A stretch of DNA of 55,894 bases from an uncultured Lachnoanaerobaculum sp. (GTDB taxonomy: Bacteria; Bacillota; Clostridia; Lachnospirales; Lachnospiraceae). The translations under genes were made by a program, and so were the position numbers. This document shows positions 16,122 to 25,660 of this stretch, piece by piece; the stretch's first letter is position 1, and every line of letters begins with the position of its first letter. The notes under the pieces are model-generated. The model was not told where the DNA came from and ran no database searches. It saw only the letters and a list, made by a program, of their open reading frames with translations. Location: the NCBI RefSeq assembly GCF_938015485.1, contig NZ_CALLVU010000025.1:1-55894 (forward strand), written 5' to 3'.

Positions 16122-17003
16122 TCAAATCATCCTTACTTCACATTCCAATTTTACACCGAACTTTTCATACACACTGTCTTTTACATGCTGTATCAAGTCC
16201 TTTACATCCTTTGAGGTGGCGTTGTCGTAATTTATCACAAAGCCGCAGTGCTTACTTGATACCGCTGCACCTCCAAGTCTGAATCCTCTAAGACCCGCAT
16301 CATCTATAAGCTTTCCGGCAAAATATCCTTCAGGTCTTTTGAAGGTGGAGCCTGCACTCGGATACTCAAGAGGCTGCTTTTCTTTTCTTCTGTTATTTAA
16401 GTCTATAACGGTCGCCTTTATCTTTTCTCTGTCTCCATATGCCAACTTAAGCCTTGCCGCCAGTACAATCTCTTTGTTTTCCAAGATATTACTTTTTCTG
16501 TAGCCAAGCTCAAGCTCACATTTCTTTTTCCACTTGATACTTCCGTCAGGACATAAAACTTTTACTTCAGTCAGTACATGAGAGAGTTCACCTCCGTATG
16601 CGCCTGCATTCATCACTATTGCACCGCCCAAAGTTCCGGGAATACCGCAGGCAAACTCAAAGCCGCTAAGCCCCGCTTCCATAGCATATGCGCTGACTTT
16701 TTCAAGCCCGAGTCCTGCTCCCGCCTCTATTATGTCTTTGTCGTGGCTTATATTATTATTAAGACAGACGGTAGAGATAATAACGCCGTCATATCCTCTA
16801 TCATCCGCCAAAATATTGCTACCCTTTCCAAGGATATAATATTTCATATTTTCTTTTTTTATTATTTCCATACAAAGGCGCAACTCTTCCTCAGTTACGG
16901 GAGTCAAAAAGAATTTACATTCTCCGCCTACACGAAAGGTTGTATGTTCCTTTAACAGCTCCCCTTTTTTGCAATTTTTGCCAAGGATGCTTTCAAAATC
17001 CAT
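16122..17003 (-). CDS. murB: UDP-N-acetylenolpyruvoylglucosamine reductase
   Basis: 293 residues. FAD-binding features: FRVGGECKFF, LGKGSNILADD, FACGIPGTLGGAIVMNAGAYGG. The catalytic Ser is in SAGSTFKRP, and the C-terminal Glu is in LECEVRMI. It completes UDP-MurNAc synthesis with NADPH for peptidoglycan. The ATG at 17003 has GGTGGAG 6 nt upstream. The hprK-murB-rapZ order is common in Lachnospiraceae and Clostridia. Confidence 0.95.
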   Translation of the reverse strand: MDFESILGKNCKKGELLKEHTTFRVGGECKFFLTPVTEEELRLCMEIIKKENMKYYILGKGSNILADDRGYDGVIISTVCLNNNISHDKDIIEAGAGLGLEKVSAYAMEAGLSGFEFACGIPGTLGGAIVMNAGAYGGELSHVLTEVKVLCPDGSIKWKKKCELELGYRKSNILENKEIVLAARLKLAYGDREKIKATVIDLNNRRKEKQPLEYPSAGSTFKRPEGYFAGKLIDDAGLRGFRLGGAAVSSKHCGFVINYDNATSKDVKDLIQHVKDSVYEKFGVKLECEVRMI

Positions 17004-17023
17004 AATTATCTCCACCGGTTATT

Positions 17024-17953
17024 TTAGTTTTTTCCGGCAATATTTGCCTGAACTCTGTTATAAAGTTCCTGTGCCGCATTATATCCCATCATCTTCTGTC
17101 TGTGGTTTACAGCGGCGGTCTCTACAATGATTGCCAAGTTTCTTCCCGGTCTTACAGGCAATACATGGCATACCACCTTATTTCCGAGATATTCGATATA
17201 ATTGTCCTCAAGACCCAGTCTGTCATAGTCTTTATTTTGTACCCAGTCCTCAAGCTGTATAACAAGGTCTATAGACTGTGTATCCTTTACACTCAGTACG
17301 CCGAAGAGCGCTTTAACATCTATGATACCTATTCCTCTAAGCTCAATAAAATGCTTTGTTATATCAGGTGCGGTTCCTACAAGTGTCTGCTGTGACACTT
17401 TCCTTATCTCCACAACGTCATCCGATACAAGTCTGTGCCCTCTTTTTACAAGTTCAAGAGCCGCCTCACTCTTACCGATACCGCTGTCACCTGTAATAAG
17501 TACACCTTCGCCGTATACATCTACCAACACACCGTGTATTGATATAATCGGAGCCAACTTCACATTCAACCATCTGATAAGCTCGGCTGTAAGATATGTT
17601 GTGGACTTCTCGGTTCCAAGACAAGGCACACCGTAGTGTAAGCAGTATGAAAGCATATCCTCATCAGGTTTTATACCTCTGGCATACAGTACACAAGGTA
17701 CCTTATAAGACAATAATTTATCGTATGTCTTTTTCTTTGTTTCCTCATCAATTGTCTCTATATACGCATTCTCCACATTTCCAAGTACCTGCACTCTCTC
17801 ACTGTCAAAGTGATCAAAGAAGCCTGCAAGCTGCAGCGCAGGTCTGTTGATTTCCGGATGCTTTATTATTATAGACTCTGTATCTATTTCCGGTGTGTAG
17901 TTCGTTAGGTTTAACTCTGTAATAAGCTCCTTGATTGTTACATTTTCTCCCAT
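17024..17953 (-). CDS. hprK: HPr kinase/phosphorylase
   Basis: 309 residues. P-loop GDSGIGKSEAALELVKRGH near residue 150, then the HPrK signature VSDDVVEI and the LRGIGIIDVKALFG segment. It phosphorylates HPr and Crh on Ser46 in response to fructose bisphosphate and removes the phosphate when carbon is scarce. The ATG at 17953 is preceded by GGAGGT; a Met five codons upstream is part of the site. The Crh-like protein at the operon end is its probable partner. Confidence 0.95.
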   Translation of the reverse strand: MGENVTIKELITELNLTNYTPEIDTESIIIKHPEINRPALQLAGFFDHFDSERVQVLGNVENAYIETIDEETKKKTYDKLLSYKVPCVLYARGIKPDEDMLSYCLHYGVPCLGTEKSTTYLTAELIRWLNVKLAPIISIHGVLVDVYGEGVLITGDSGIGKSEAALELVKRGHRLVSDDVVEIRKVSQQTLVGTAPDITKHFIELRGIGIIDVKALFGVLSVKDTQSIDLVIQLEDWVQNKDYDRLGLEDNYIEYLGNKVVCHVLPVRPGRNLAIIVETAAVNHRQKMMGYNAAQELYNRVQANIAGKN

Positions 17954-17989
17954 GGTACCTCCTATCATTTTTCCCCCCCTATAAAAAAC

Positions 17990-20900
17990 TTATCCCAAAA
18001 GCTCTAACAGCTCTTCCTTTGAAATATTTGACAGTGACATTCCCTCCTCAAAGTTAAGTACTCTGTCCGCCAAATCCTTCTTTGATTCCTGTAGCTTTAC
18101 TATTTTTTCTTCTATAGTTCCTTTTGCAATAAGTCTGTATACCGTTACAGTGTTTTTTTGTCCGATTCTGTGTGCTCTGTCTGTAGCCTGATTCTGTGCC
18201 GCAAAGTTCCACCAAGGGTCATAGTGAATAACTATATCCGCTCCGGTGAGATTAAGCCCTGTACCTCCCGCTTTAAGTGAAATCAGGAATACATTTGTAT
18301 CATCGTTATTGAATTTATTTACAAGTTGCAATCTCTTATCCTTAGGTGTGGCACCTGTAATCATATAACTTGTAATCTTTTCTTCTTCAAATCTTTTGCC
18401 TATAATATCAAGCATTGAAGTAAACTGTGAAAACAAAAGTATCTTATGTCCGGCTTCAATACCGCTTTTTACCAAATCTATACAGGTTTCAAGCTTTGCG
18501 GACTCACCGACATAGTTCTCAAATATAAGGCTCGGATCACAGCATATCTGTCTGAGCTTTGTAATCTCAGAGAGTACAATCATCTTTGCGCTGTTATAGT
18601 CTTTGTCACCAAGCAGTATCTTCTTCAGATTGCTTAGCTCACCGTCGTAGGCAAGCTGCTGCTTTTTATCAAATTTTGAAACTCTTATCTCTTCTATCTT
18701 ATCAGGCAAATCAAGTGCCACCTCCGACTTCATTCTTCTAAGGACAAAAGGTGCTATCATCTTTGATAAAATCTTTGCACTGTTCTCATCACCTGTCTTT
18801 ACTATATCATTCTCATACCTTGTTCTGAATGCATTATAGCTGTATAAAAATCCCGGCATGATATAGTCAAATATACTCCACAGCTCACTCAGTCTGTTCT
18901 CAATAGGTGTTCCGGTCAGTGCAAACTTCACATCCGCCTTGACAGCCTTTACCGCCTTTGCCACACCGGTATTTTGGTTTTTTATAAACTGTGCCTCATC
19001 TATTATCTGATGTGAAAATTTCATATCGTGGTAAAGACTTATATCTCTTCGCAATGTGTCATATGAACTGATATATACGTCCACATCTTCACTCTCTTCA
19101 AGGTACTTTTGCCTTTCTTCTTTTCCGGCGGCAAGCACGGACACTTTAAGAAGATTCTCTTTATCAAACTTTGAAATCTCTTCACTCCAATTATATACTA
19201 AAGAAGCCGGACATACTATAAGAGCTTTATCCAATCTGCCATTTTGTTTTGCATCTATCAAAAGTGATATGATCTGTAAGGTCTTTCCAAGTCCCATATC
19301 ATCCGCCAGTATACCGCCGAATCCAAGTTCTTCTACAGAGCGAAGCCACTTAAAGCCTTCTTTTTGATATCCTCTGAGTATATGTATAACTTCGGCAGGA
19401 GGTGTAAAGTCTATAGATTTTATACCGTCAAACTTATTTATAAGCTTTGCAAAGCTGCTGTCTCTTTTTTCAACAAGCTCATTGTGTTCCTTCATCATCT
19501 CGTCAATGTAGATTGAACGATAAAGCGGTACACTTAGTGCTCCGGCTCTCAAATCCTTTGCGGAAATATCAAGTACATTTAACATCTCGTCAAAGCTGTC
19601 CATATATTCGGAGTCCATATTTACAAAGGCGCCGTTTTTTAATCTGTAGTACTTTTTCTTCTTCCTGTAGCTTGATACTATATCCGCCAGCTCTTCAGGA
19701 CTCATATCTTCAGATAGCAACTCAAGCTGTAAAAGATTTGATTTTACTGAAACGCCGATACTTGCAGACGGTCTTTTATAGACTCTTACATCATTAAAGC
19801 CGTCACTTCCAAGTACTCTTCCGTATTTGTTCAAAACATCAATGCCCGATACTTTCAGTTCATAAAGTTCATCTTCGGTTTTTGTCAAAAGACAGCCGCT
19901 GTTTGAATCATCAGGCATAAATCTTTTTAAAACTTCTACAGCCTTGTTCTCCTGTTTTGCATCCCTTAACAGTTCCTCTTCGGTAGTTTCAAGGATTTTT
20001 CCGGAAAGTATATCCACTCTTCCGCCGCTGTAGCTTGCCTCAACCTTTCCCAGAGCATTGCCGTCTTCCATATCCAGATAGAATGTAATATTCGCTTCTT
20101 CAGGCACATACTCAATTGCCTCAGGTGCTTCATCTTTTATAATCGCACTGTCTTTTATAATCGGCAACACCTTCGAGTAAAATCTGCCTATATTTTTTCT
20201 TCCTATCTTTATATTCTGATATCCGAAATCCGAAATTCTCAAAGCCTTTATCAAATCCAGTGTCTTAGTATCACATCTGCTCAGATATTCGTCATCAATA
20301 CAGTAGACATAATTGTTCGTTTTGATAAATCTCGGAAAGTCCAATTTTAAATTTATTCCTCCGAAGTGCTCGTTGTTATATATCGGAGTTATCTTTATCT
20401 TTATCTTTTCATTGTGCTCTCTAAACTCAATCTCCGAAGTAACATTCTTTCTGCCGGCCTCTTCTTTTATATATTCAAATTTCTTTCCTACAAGCAAATC
20501 AAATATCTCATCCGTATTTGAAGCGTCCATCTTTATCCTTGAGACATTGAGTTTCGTCTTTGTATAGTCCAAAAGCTTATAACTTACAGCCATTTCTCTT
20601 TCAACCATGGTCTCTATAAGCTTCACATACTTTAAGCTCTCCTCGTCAAATACCGAATATGACAACCTTACACTGTCATTTTTTCCAAGCGGATAAACTT
20701 CATTTCCCTTTATGGCATCCACAAAATTGACATAGTTTTTTATCATCAGAAGCTTTTTCCTTCCGATTCTGAATTGGATAAACAATCCGTTTCCGTTTAC
20801 ATAATCTGAAAGTATCAGCCTTGGAACCAACTTTATGCTGCCTTCTTCGCCTTCTTCATTGTCATAGTATGAAAGAAATGAATCTCCGAAGTAATTGGTC

Positions 20901-21415
20901 TCATCTCCCAGCTCATGGCTGTCAAGATATGCATTCAATAAAAAGACTGTAGCCACCACATGCTCACAGTTTTTACTTTCATTGCCGAAATACACGCTGA
21001 TCCTGTTCTTGTTAACGCATCTGCTGCAATTACAGCCTGCATAGGTAAGCTTATCTCTTTCAAACTCTATACTTACGTCGCATTTATCCGATTCCACCCT
21101 TGCCCTTGCAACACCGCGCACTCCGGTATCCTGTTGAAACAGATAACTGTATGTTATATCAAAAGCTCTGTTATTTTCTTCTACGCTCTCAAGCTTTACC
21201 AGCCCCTTTTTTATCAGTTCTTTGGCTTTCTTGGCGGTATCCGTAGTCATATAAAGGCTATCTATAATAGCCTCTCCGTTGAAGTATTTATAAATAGCCT
21301 TTTTATCATTGTTTTTTGAGGCGGATATCATATCCGCCTTTATCTTTTTTACAGTCTCACTCTCATTTTTTAAATCAACGGCCTTTTTCAGCCCTTCAAA
21401 GGGATTAAAACTCAT
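17990..21415 (-). CDS. SNF2-family helicase with SWIM zinc finger
   Basis: 1141 residues. A SWIM zinc finger lies around residues 130-160 (CNCSRC, then CEHVVA). A long SNF2-associated region follows, then a two-lobed helicase core: ILADDMGLGKTLQII (motif I), DEAQFIKN (motif II), ALTGTPIENRLSELWSIF (III), and motifs V-VI LKAGGTGLNLTGAD and DRAHRIGQ. It is an ATP-driven DNA translocase, common in Firmicutes with an uncertain role (transcription or repair). The start is two bases after the ctp stop, with GAGGAAT as site. It precedes hprK by 36 nt. Confidence 0.93.
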   Translation of the reverse strand: MSFNPFEGLKKAVDLKNESETVKKIKADMISASKNNDKKAIYKYFNGEAIIDSLYMTTDTAKKAKELIKKGLVKLESVEENNRAFDITYSYLFQQDTGVRGVARARVESDKCDVSIEFERDKLTYAGCNCSRCVNKNRISVYFGNESKNCEHVVATVFLLNAYLDSHELGDETNYFGDSFLSYYDNEEGEEGSIKLVPRLILSDYVNGNGLFIQFRIGRKKLLMIKNYVNFVDAIKGNEVYPLGKNDSVRLSYSVFDEESLKYVKLIETMVEREMAVSYKLLDYTKTKLNVSRIKMDASNTDEIFDLLVGKKFEYIKEEAGRKNVTSEIEFREHNEKIKIKITPIYNNEHFGGINLKLDFPRFIKTNNYVYCIDDEYLSRCDTKTLDLIKALRISDFGYQNIKIGRKNIGRFYSKVLPIIKDSAIIKDEAPEAIEYVPEEANITFYLDMEDGNALGKVEASYSGGRVDILSGKILETTEEELLRDAKQENKAVEVLKRFMPDDSNSGCLLTKTEDELYELKVSGIDVLNKYGRVLGSDGFNDVRVYKRPSASIGVSVKSNLLQLELLSEDMSPEELADIVSSYRKKKKYYRLKNGAFVNMDSEYMDSFDEMLNVLDISAKDLRAGALSVPLYRSIYIDEMMKEHNELVEKRDSSFAKLINKFDGIKSIDFTPPAEVIHILRGYQKEGFKWLRSVEELGFGGILADDMGLGKTLQIISLLIDAKQNGRLDKALIVCPASLVYNWSEEISKFDKENLLKVSVLAAGKEERQKYLEESEDVDVYISSYDTLRRDISLYHDMKFSHQIIDEAQFIKNQNTGVAKAVKAVKADVKFALTGTPIENRLSELWSIFDYIMPGFLYSYNAFRTRYENDIVKTGDENSAKILSKMIAPFVLRRMKSEVALDLPDKIEEIRVSKFDKKQQLAYDGELSNLKKILLGDKDYNSAKMIVLSEITKLRQICCDPSLIFENYVGESAKLETCIDLVKSGIEAGHKILLFSQFTSMLDIIGKRFEEEKITSYMITGATPKDKRLQLVNKFNNDDTNVFLISLKAGGTGLNLTGADIVIHYDPWWNFAAQNQATDRAHRIGQKNTVTVYRLIAKGTIEEKIVKLQESKKDLADRVLNFEEGMSLSNISKEELLELLG

Positions 21416-21417
21416 CT

Positions 21418-22734
21418 TTATTCCTCACTCTTAAGTATATCCACAGCCGTACCAAGCTGATTATCGGAATCGCTTCCAATCACCGCACCCTCATTCAAAT
21501 CCACGTCTACATCAGGTTTTATACCCACCTTATGTAAATCATATCCTGAAGGCGGATAGTAATGCTGTGTAGTAATCTTTATCGCCGTACCGTCACCAAG
21601 CGGAAGTACATTTTGAACAATACCTTTTCCGAATGTTGTCTTTCCTACTACCTTACCCCACTTAAAATCCTTGAATGTGGCTGTAAAGACCTCAGATGCG
21701 GAAGCTGAATTCTCATTTACAAGTACCACCATAGGAATCTTCAGTTCACCCGGATCTTTTGCATAGTATTCTTCTCTGTTTCCGTTTTTATCCTCAGTAT
21801 ACAGTACCAATCCCTCAGGCAAGACATAATCAAGCATATCTACAACCTGGTCAAGCAGTCCTCCGGGATTGCCGCGAAGGTCCACTATCAGTTTTTTCAT
21901 TCCCTGTGACTTAAGCGACTCTATATTTGATTTGAACTGCTCGGATGTCACCGCATCAAACTGGCTTACTGCGACATAGCCTATTCCGTCATTAAGCATC
22001 TTTGAGGATACTGTCTGCACCTCGATTGACCTTCTTGTAAGGTTTAAGTCCACCTGTTTTCTGTCGTCACCTCTGATAACGGTCATAGTAAAGCTTGAAC
22101 CTTCCACACCTCTTATCTTTGTCTTTACCAATACATCAAGGTCCGTACCTGTAACTTCTTCACCATCTATTTTGTATATTATATCTCCCGGCAACAGTCC
22201 GCCTTCCTTTGCAGGGCTGTTGTCAAATACATTCACTATTGTAATAATCTTTGTTTTCGGATTCTGTGAAACCGAAGCGCCTATACCTGAATATTTGCCC
22301 TCAGTATCCTCATTGAGCGCCTTATACTCTTCCTTTGTGTAATATACGGTATAAGGATCGTCAAGTCCGTTCATCATTCCGGCATAGATACCGTCTTCCA
22401 CCTTTGTCATATCCTCATCAAAGAGAAAGTATTTATCTATAATGCTTTGTAAAAGTGATGTCTTTTCTTCTATCTTTTTATAATCCAGCTTATTGCCTTT
22501 TTCTGATGTAAATATATGAGTAAAGCCGCCTTTATTCAGCGCGATAACAAATCCCACATAGACAAGTACAAATGAAACCGCCATTCCGGCTATAAAGCAC
22601 AAGAACCCGTTAAGCTTACCTCTTCGCCTCTTTGCTCTTTCTTCTATTCTCTGCTCCACATCCGTCTCTGTCGTGCCTTTTTTTCGTTCTTTTATATATT
22701 CTTCAAAGTCGTCATTCTCATGATGTTCAAACAT
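21418..22734 (-). CDS. S41-family C-terminal processing protease
   Basis: 438 residues. N-terminal cytoplasmic tail, one membrane helix (about residues 50-70), then a PDZ domain (GIGASVSQ, GGLLPGDIIYKIDGEEV) and the S41 core. The catalytic Ser is in NENSASASEVF and the Lys in GKTTFGKGIVQ. It degrades or trims proteins outside the membrane, choosing them by their C-termini. The ATG at 22734 has GGAGGA upstream; an ATG 13 codons earlier would add sequence without a site. First gene of the ctp-to-crh operon. Confidence 0.93.
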   Translation of the reverse strand: MFEHHENDDFEEYIKERKKGTTETDVEQRIEERAKRRRGKLNGFLCFIAGMAVSFVLVYVGFVIALNKGGFTHIFTSEKGNKLDYKKIEEKTSLLQSIIDKYFLFDEDMTKVEDGIYAGMMNGLDDPYTVYYTKEEYKALNEDTEGKYSGIGASVSQNPKTKIITIVNVFDNSPAKEGGLLPGDIIYKIDGEEVTGTDLDVLVKTKIRGVEGSSFTMTVIRGDDRKQVDLNLTRRSIEVQTVSSKMLNDGIGYVAVSQFDAVTSEQFKSNIESLKSQGMKKLIVDLRGNPGGLLDQVVDMLDYVLPEGLVLYTEDKNGNREEYYAKDPGELKIPMVVLVNENSASASEVFTATFKDFKWGKVVGKTTFGKGIVQNVLPLGDGTAIKITTQHYYPPSGYDLHKVGIKPDVDVDLNEGAVIGSDSDNQLGTAVDILKSEE

Positions 22735-22783
22735 ATAAATCCTCCAAATACATATTTCATTATATGATACCATTTATTACACA

Positions 22784-22813
22784 AAAAAACAAAGGGGAGA
22801 TATAAATCTCCCC
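22784..22813 (-). terminator. Terminator of the PucR-family regulator gene
   Basis: GGGGAGA (22794-22800) pairs with TCTCCCC (22807-22813); on the minus strand it leads into a T-rich run. It lies 27 nt after the regulator's stop, before the ctp gene. Confidence 0.85.
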
Positions 22814-22839
22814 GATATTTATCCGCCTTATATTTGATT

Positions 22840-23928
22840 TTAATATCCGACCTTGTCCATATATGACATATACTTTACAACCATAAGGGCAATCTTGAAT
22901 GTGATGGCGTCCTCAAACATTCTGAGGTCAAGCCCTGTACTCTTTTGAAGCTTATCCAGACGATATACCAAAGTATTTCTGTGAATAAAAAGCTGTCTGG
23001 ACGTCTCTGAAACATTCAGGCTGTTCTCAAAGAACTTGTTGATAGTTGTAAGTGTCTCCTCGTCAAGATCCTCCGGATTCTTACCGTCAAAGATCTCCTT
23101 AATGAACATCTTGCAAAGCGGTATAGGTAACTGATATATAAGTCTTCCTATTCCCAGTCTTGAGTAAGCTACGATATTTTCAGATGCGTAGAATATCTTA
23201 CCTACATCAAGTGCCATCTTAGCCTCCTTGTAAGACTTTGACACCTCTTTTATCTCGTTGACTATAGTACCGTATGAAACGGTAACATTGAGAATTCCGA
23301 TAGAATTAAGCTCATCTATAACCGATCTTGCCACTCTGTCGAGGTCTTCATATGCAGAGCCTTCCTTCATCTCCTTGACAAGGATGATATCTCTTTCATC
23401 AACCGCTGTAACAAAGTCTTTGTTTCTTGATGCAAAGAGCGCCTTTACCGCCTCAAGGCTTGATACATCTCTCTCGTTCTTGGTCTCTATGATATATACC
23501 ACTCTTCTTACACTTGTCTCAATATGCAACTTCTTTGCTCTGTTGTAGATATCAACAAGCAGCAAATTGTCAAGCAGGAGGTTTTTGATGAAGTTGTCCT
23601 TATCAAATCTCTCCTTGTATGCTACAAGAAGGTTCTCTATCTGGAATGATGCCAATCTTCCCACCATGTAAGTGTCGTCTGTGGTACCTTCCACCAAAAG
23701 AATATACTCAAGCTGATGCTCATCAAAAATCTTAAAAAATTGGAACCCGCCTATAGCCTGTGAGTCCGCCAATGAATTGGCAAATGTATTTACCTGTAAA
23801 CCGTAAGTCTCCGCCTCTGAAAAGGTAGTTGCCAAGACCTTACCCTCAACATCGCAAATGCAAAGCTCAGTTCTTGTAATACCCTTTAAGCCGTCTATAG
23901 TATTTTGAAGAATTTGGTTTGAGATCAT
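22840..23928 (-). CDS. PucR/CdaR-type transcriptional regulator
   Basis: 362 residues. The N-terminal half resembles the sugar-diacid recognition domain (LCICDVEGKVLATTF and a following GGFQFFKIF). The middle is a GGDEF-like CdaR domain. The C-terminal 60 residues form the PucR helix-turn-helix: LNVSETSRQLFIHRNTLVYR followed by LDKLQKSTGLD. Members control use of diacids or purines; the target here is unknown. GGAGAC lies 4 nt before the ATG. It is transcribed alone, with a 328-bp leader region containing two hairpins. Confidence 0.88.
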   Translation of the reverse strand: MISNQILQNTIDGLKGITRTELCICDVEGKVLATTFSEAETYGLQVNTFANSLADSQAIGGFQFFKIFDEHQLEYILLVEGTTDDTYMVGRLASFQIENLLVAYKERFDKDNFIKNLLLDNLLLVDIYNRAKKLHIETSVRRVVYIIETKNERDVSSLEAVKALFASRNKDFVTAVDERDIILVKEMKEGSAYEDLDRVARSVIDELNSIGILNVTVSYGTIVNEIKEVSKSYKEAKMALDVGKIFYASENIVAYSRLGIGRLIYQLPIPLCKMFIKEIFDGKNPEDLDEETLTTINKFFENSLNVSETSRQLFIHRNTLVYRLDKLQKSTGLDLRMFEDAITFKIALMVVKYMSYMDKVGY

Positions 23929-24019
23929 ATATTTGTCTCCTTTTCTCTATTACTTTACTCCACCATCTCATACAAAAATTATGATGAGACAGTCACCAAT
24001 CACTAATCAATTTTAACAA

Positions 24020-24065
24020 GGATTGGTCCTACAATCCGATCTGCTCTAAATATCCGGTAGCAGAT
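24020..24065 (-). other. Two tandem hairpins between dapF and the PucR-type regulator
   Basis: Hairpin one (first on the minus strand): ATCTGCT arms at 24039-24045 and 24059-24065, 13-nt loop. Hairpin two: six-bp stem GGATTG/CAATCC at 24020-24025 and 24032-24037 with a six-base loop, TAGGAC on the minus strand. No T run follows either, so they are not terminators. They are only two nt apart. Tandem stems with hexaloops are what ANTAR proteins bind, and an ANTAR gene lies in the operon just upstream. The loop fits that rule only partly: G is at position 4 but position 1 is T. Nothing else is visible in 23929-24256. Confidence 0.4.
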
Positions 24066-24256
24066 ATTAACAACTTTCATATAGATAATAATGCATTATC
24101 ACGAGTAAATCAATAGCAAAAAAAGGATTTTTTATTTTTGTTTATGTAAATTTACCTATACACTACCCGACACGGGTTCATTCCCTTGAAATTTTACCAT
24201 GATATTAAAGGAAATATTATGCTTTGCTTGCTTATTGTAGATAATAACCAAAAACT

Positions 24257-25060
24257 TTAAAAGTTTATTTCACCTGTGAATACATACTCGGCTCTTCCCC
24301 TCATATATATTTCATCATCAACCAGGCTGATATCAAGTTCACCTCCAAGCAAATGTACTCTTACAGATGTATCACAATCTCCCTTTTTCATTGTGGCAAA
24401 GGCGCTTGCACATGCTCCGGTACCGCAGGCAAGAGTCTCTCCCGAACCTCTCTCCCACACTCTCATATGAATATTCTTTCTGTCTTCCACATATATAAAC
24501 TCGGAATTTACCTTTTGAGGGAATCTCTCATGCTTTTCATAGTATTCTCCCACTTTGTTAAGGTCCATATTTTGAAGTTCTTCCAATGTGTCCACATAGT
24601 AGACCGCATGCGGATTACCTACATCCACTCCTATAAACTCTTTTTCTTCACCGTTTATAAGTATCTTTTCAGGAAACTGTGAGGTAATCTTTGCTCTGCC
24701 CATATTTACATTTATATATTCGGCCTTTTTATTCTTAGGCTCTATTTTTATATGCTTGATTCCCGCTCCCGTCTCCATAGTGAACTCTTCAGACTTTACA
24801 TATCCGTGGTCATAGGCATACTTTGCCACACATCTTGAACCGTTGCCGCACATAAGCCCTCTGCTGCCGTCCGCATTGTACATATCCATCTTCACATCCG
24901 CTATATCCGAAGGACAGATAAGTATAAGTCCGTCACTTCCCACTCCGAAATGTCTGTCACTTACCTTTATTGCAACCTCACTTGGATTATTTACTTTTTC
25001 TTTGAAGCAGTCCACATATACATAGTCGTTTCCCGCTCCCTGCATCTTTACAAACTTCAT
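24257..25060 (-). CDS. dapF: Diaminopimelate epimerase
   Basis: 267 residues. The two catalytic cysteines are in LMCGNGSRCVA and TLACGTGACASA. It converts LL- to meso-diaminopimelate for lysine and peptidoglycan. The ATG at 25060 (MKFVKMQGAGNDY) has GGAGAAT directly upstream; an earlier start would overlap the ANTAR gene. It is the last gene of the arg-gln operon, 16 nt after the ANTAR gene. Confidence 0.95.
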   Translation of the reverse strand: MKFVKMQGAGNDYVYVDCFKEKVNNPSEVAIKVSDRHFGVGSDGLILICPSDIADVKMDMYNADGSRGLMCGNGSRCVAKYAYDHGYVKSEEFTMETGAGIKHIKIEPKNKKAEYINVNMGRAKITSQFPEKILINGEEKEFIGVDVGNPHAVYYVDTLEELQNMDLNKVGEYYEKHERFPQKVNSEFIYVEDRKNIHMRVWERGSGETLACGTGACASAFATMKKGDCDTSVRVHLLGGELDISLVDDEIYMRGRAEYVFTGEINF

Positions 25061-25076
25061 ATATTCTCCAATCTCT

Positions 25077-25628
25077 TTATTCCTTCCCACCATACAAAAG
25101 ACAAATCTTTTTTGCCGTACTTATGATAGTATCTCCGTTTTTCATACTGCTGCTTTGCAAATATTTATGTGCCTCGGGCTCGGTCATATTCTTATGCTTT
25201 ATCAAAAGCTCCTTTGCTCTTTGTATTGTCAGAAAATTCTTACCGCCTCGATCTTCCTGCTTTTTCTTTCTCTTTCTTTCATAATAAAGCCTGTCCGATA
25301 TTTCACCCACCTTTTTTACAAGCTCTATCACTTTAAAAGGCATAGGCAAAAAATTTATATCCTCACTAAGTCCTTCACTGAGTTTGTTCGGTGAACACAC
25401 GAGCAAAAGCTCACAACTTTCATTGATATTTTCTTTCAGCTCCATATACTGCATATCGCCAAGCTGATATGCGCATATTACAATACCGTAATCAATATCA
25501 TCACACAGATTTATAGCCTTGGCACCTGATGCAACTACTCCTACTATTGAATATCCGTTTTTTATCAAAATAGACCTTAAAACCTTGCTGTCACCGGGAT
25601 TTGGAAATGCAATGATTATATCCGACAT
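25077..25628 (-). CDS. ANTAR-domain protein with degenerate receiver
   Basis: 183 residues. The C-terminal 50-60 residues are an ANTAR RNA-binding domain (IQRAKELLIKHKNMTEPEA, then a GDTIISTAKKI end). The first 115 residues have a receiver-like fold, but where the phosphorylated Asp should be (after IVI, about residues 52-53) there is Cys-Ala, so phosphorylation is not expected. ANTAR proteins relieve transcription termination by holding tandem hairpins. In Lachnospiraceae such genes commonly sit beside glnA, as here (32 nt downstream of it), pointing to nitrogen control. The signal that replaces phosphorylation is unknown. Confidence 0.87.
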   Translation of the reverse strand: MSDIIIAFPNPGDSKVLRSILIKNGYSIVGVVASGAKAINLCDDIDYGIVICAYQLGDMQYMELKENINESCELLLVCSPNKLSEGLSEDINFLPMPFKVIELVKKVGEISDRLYYERKRKKKQEDRGGKNFLTIQRAKELLIKHKNMTEPEAHKYLQSSSMKNGDTIISTAKKICLLYGGKE

Positions 25629-25660
25629 TATCGTCCTTTCTCCAATGATACTGCATAAAA

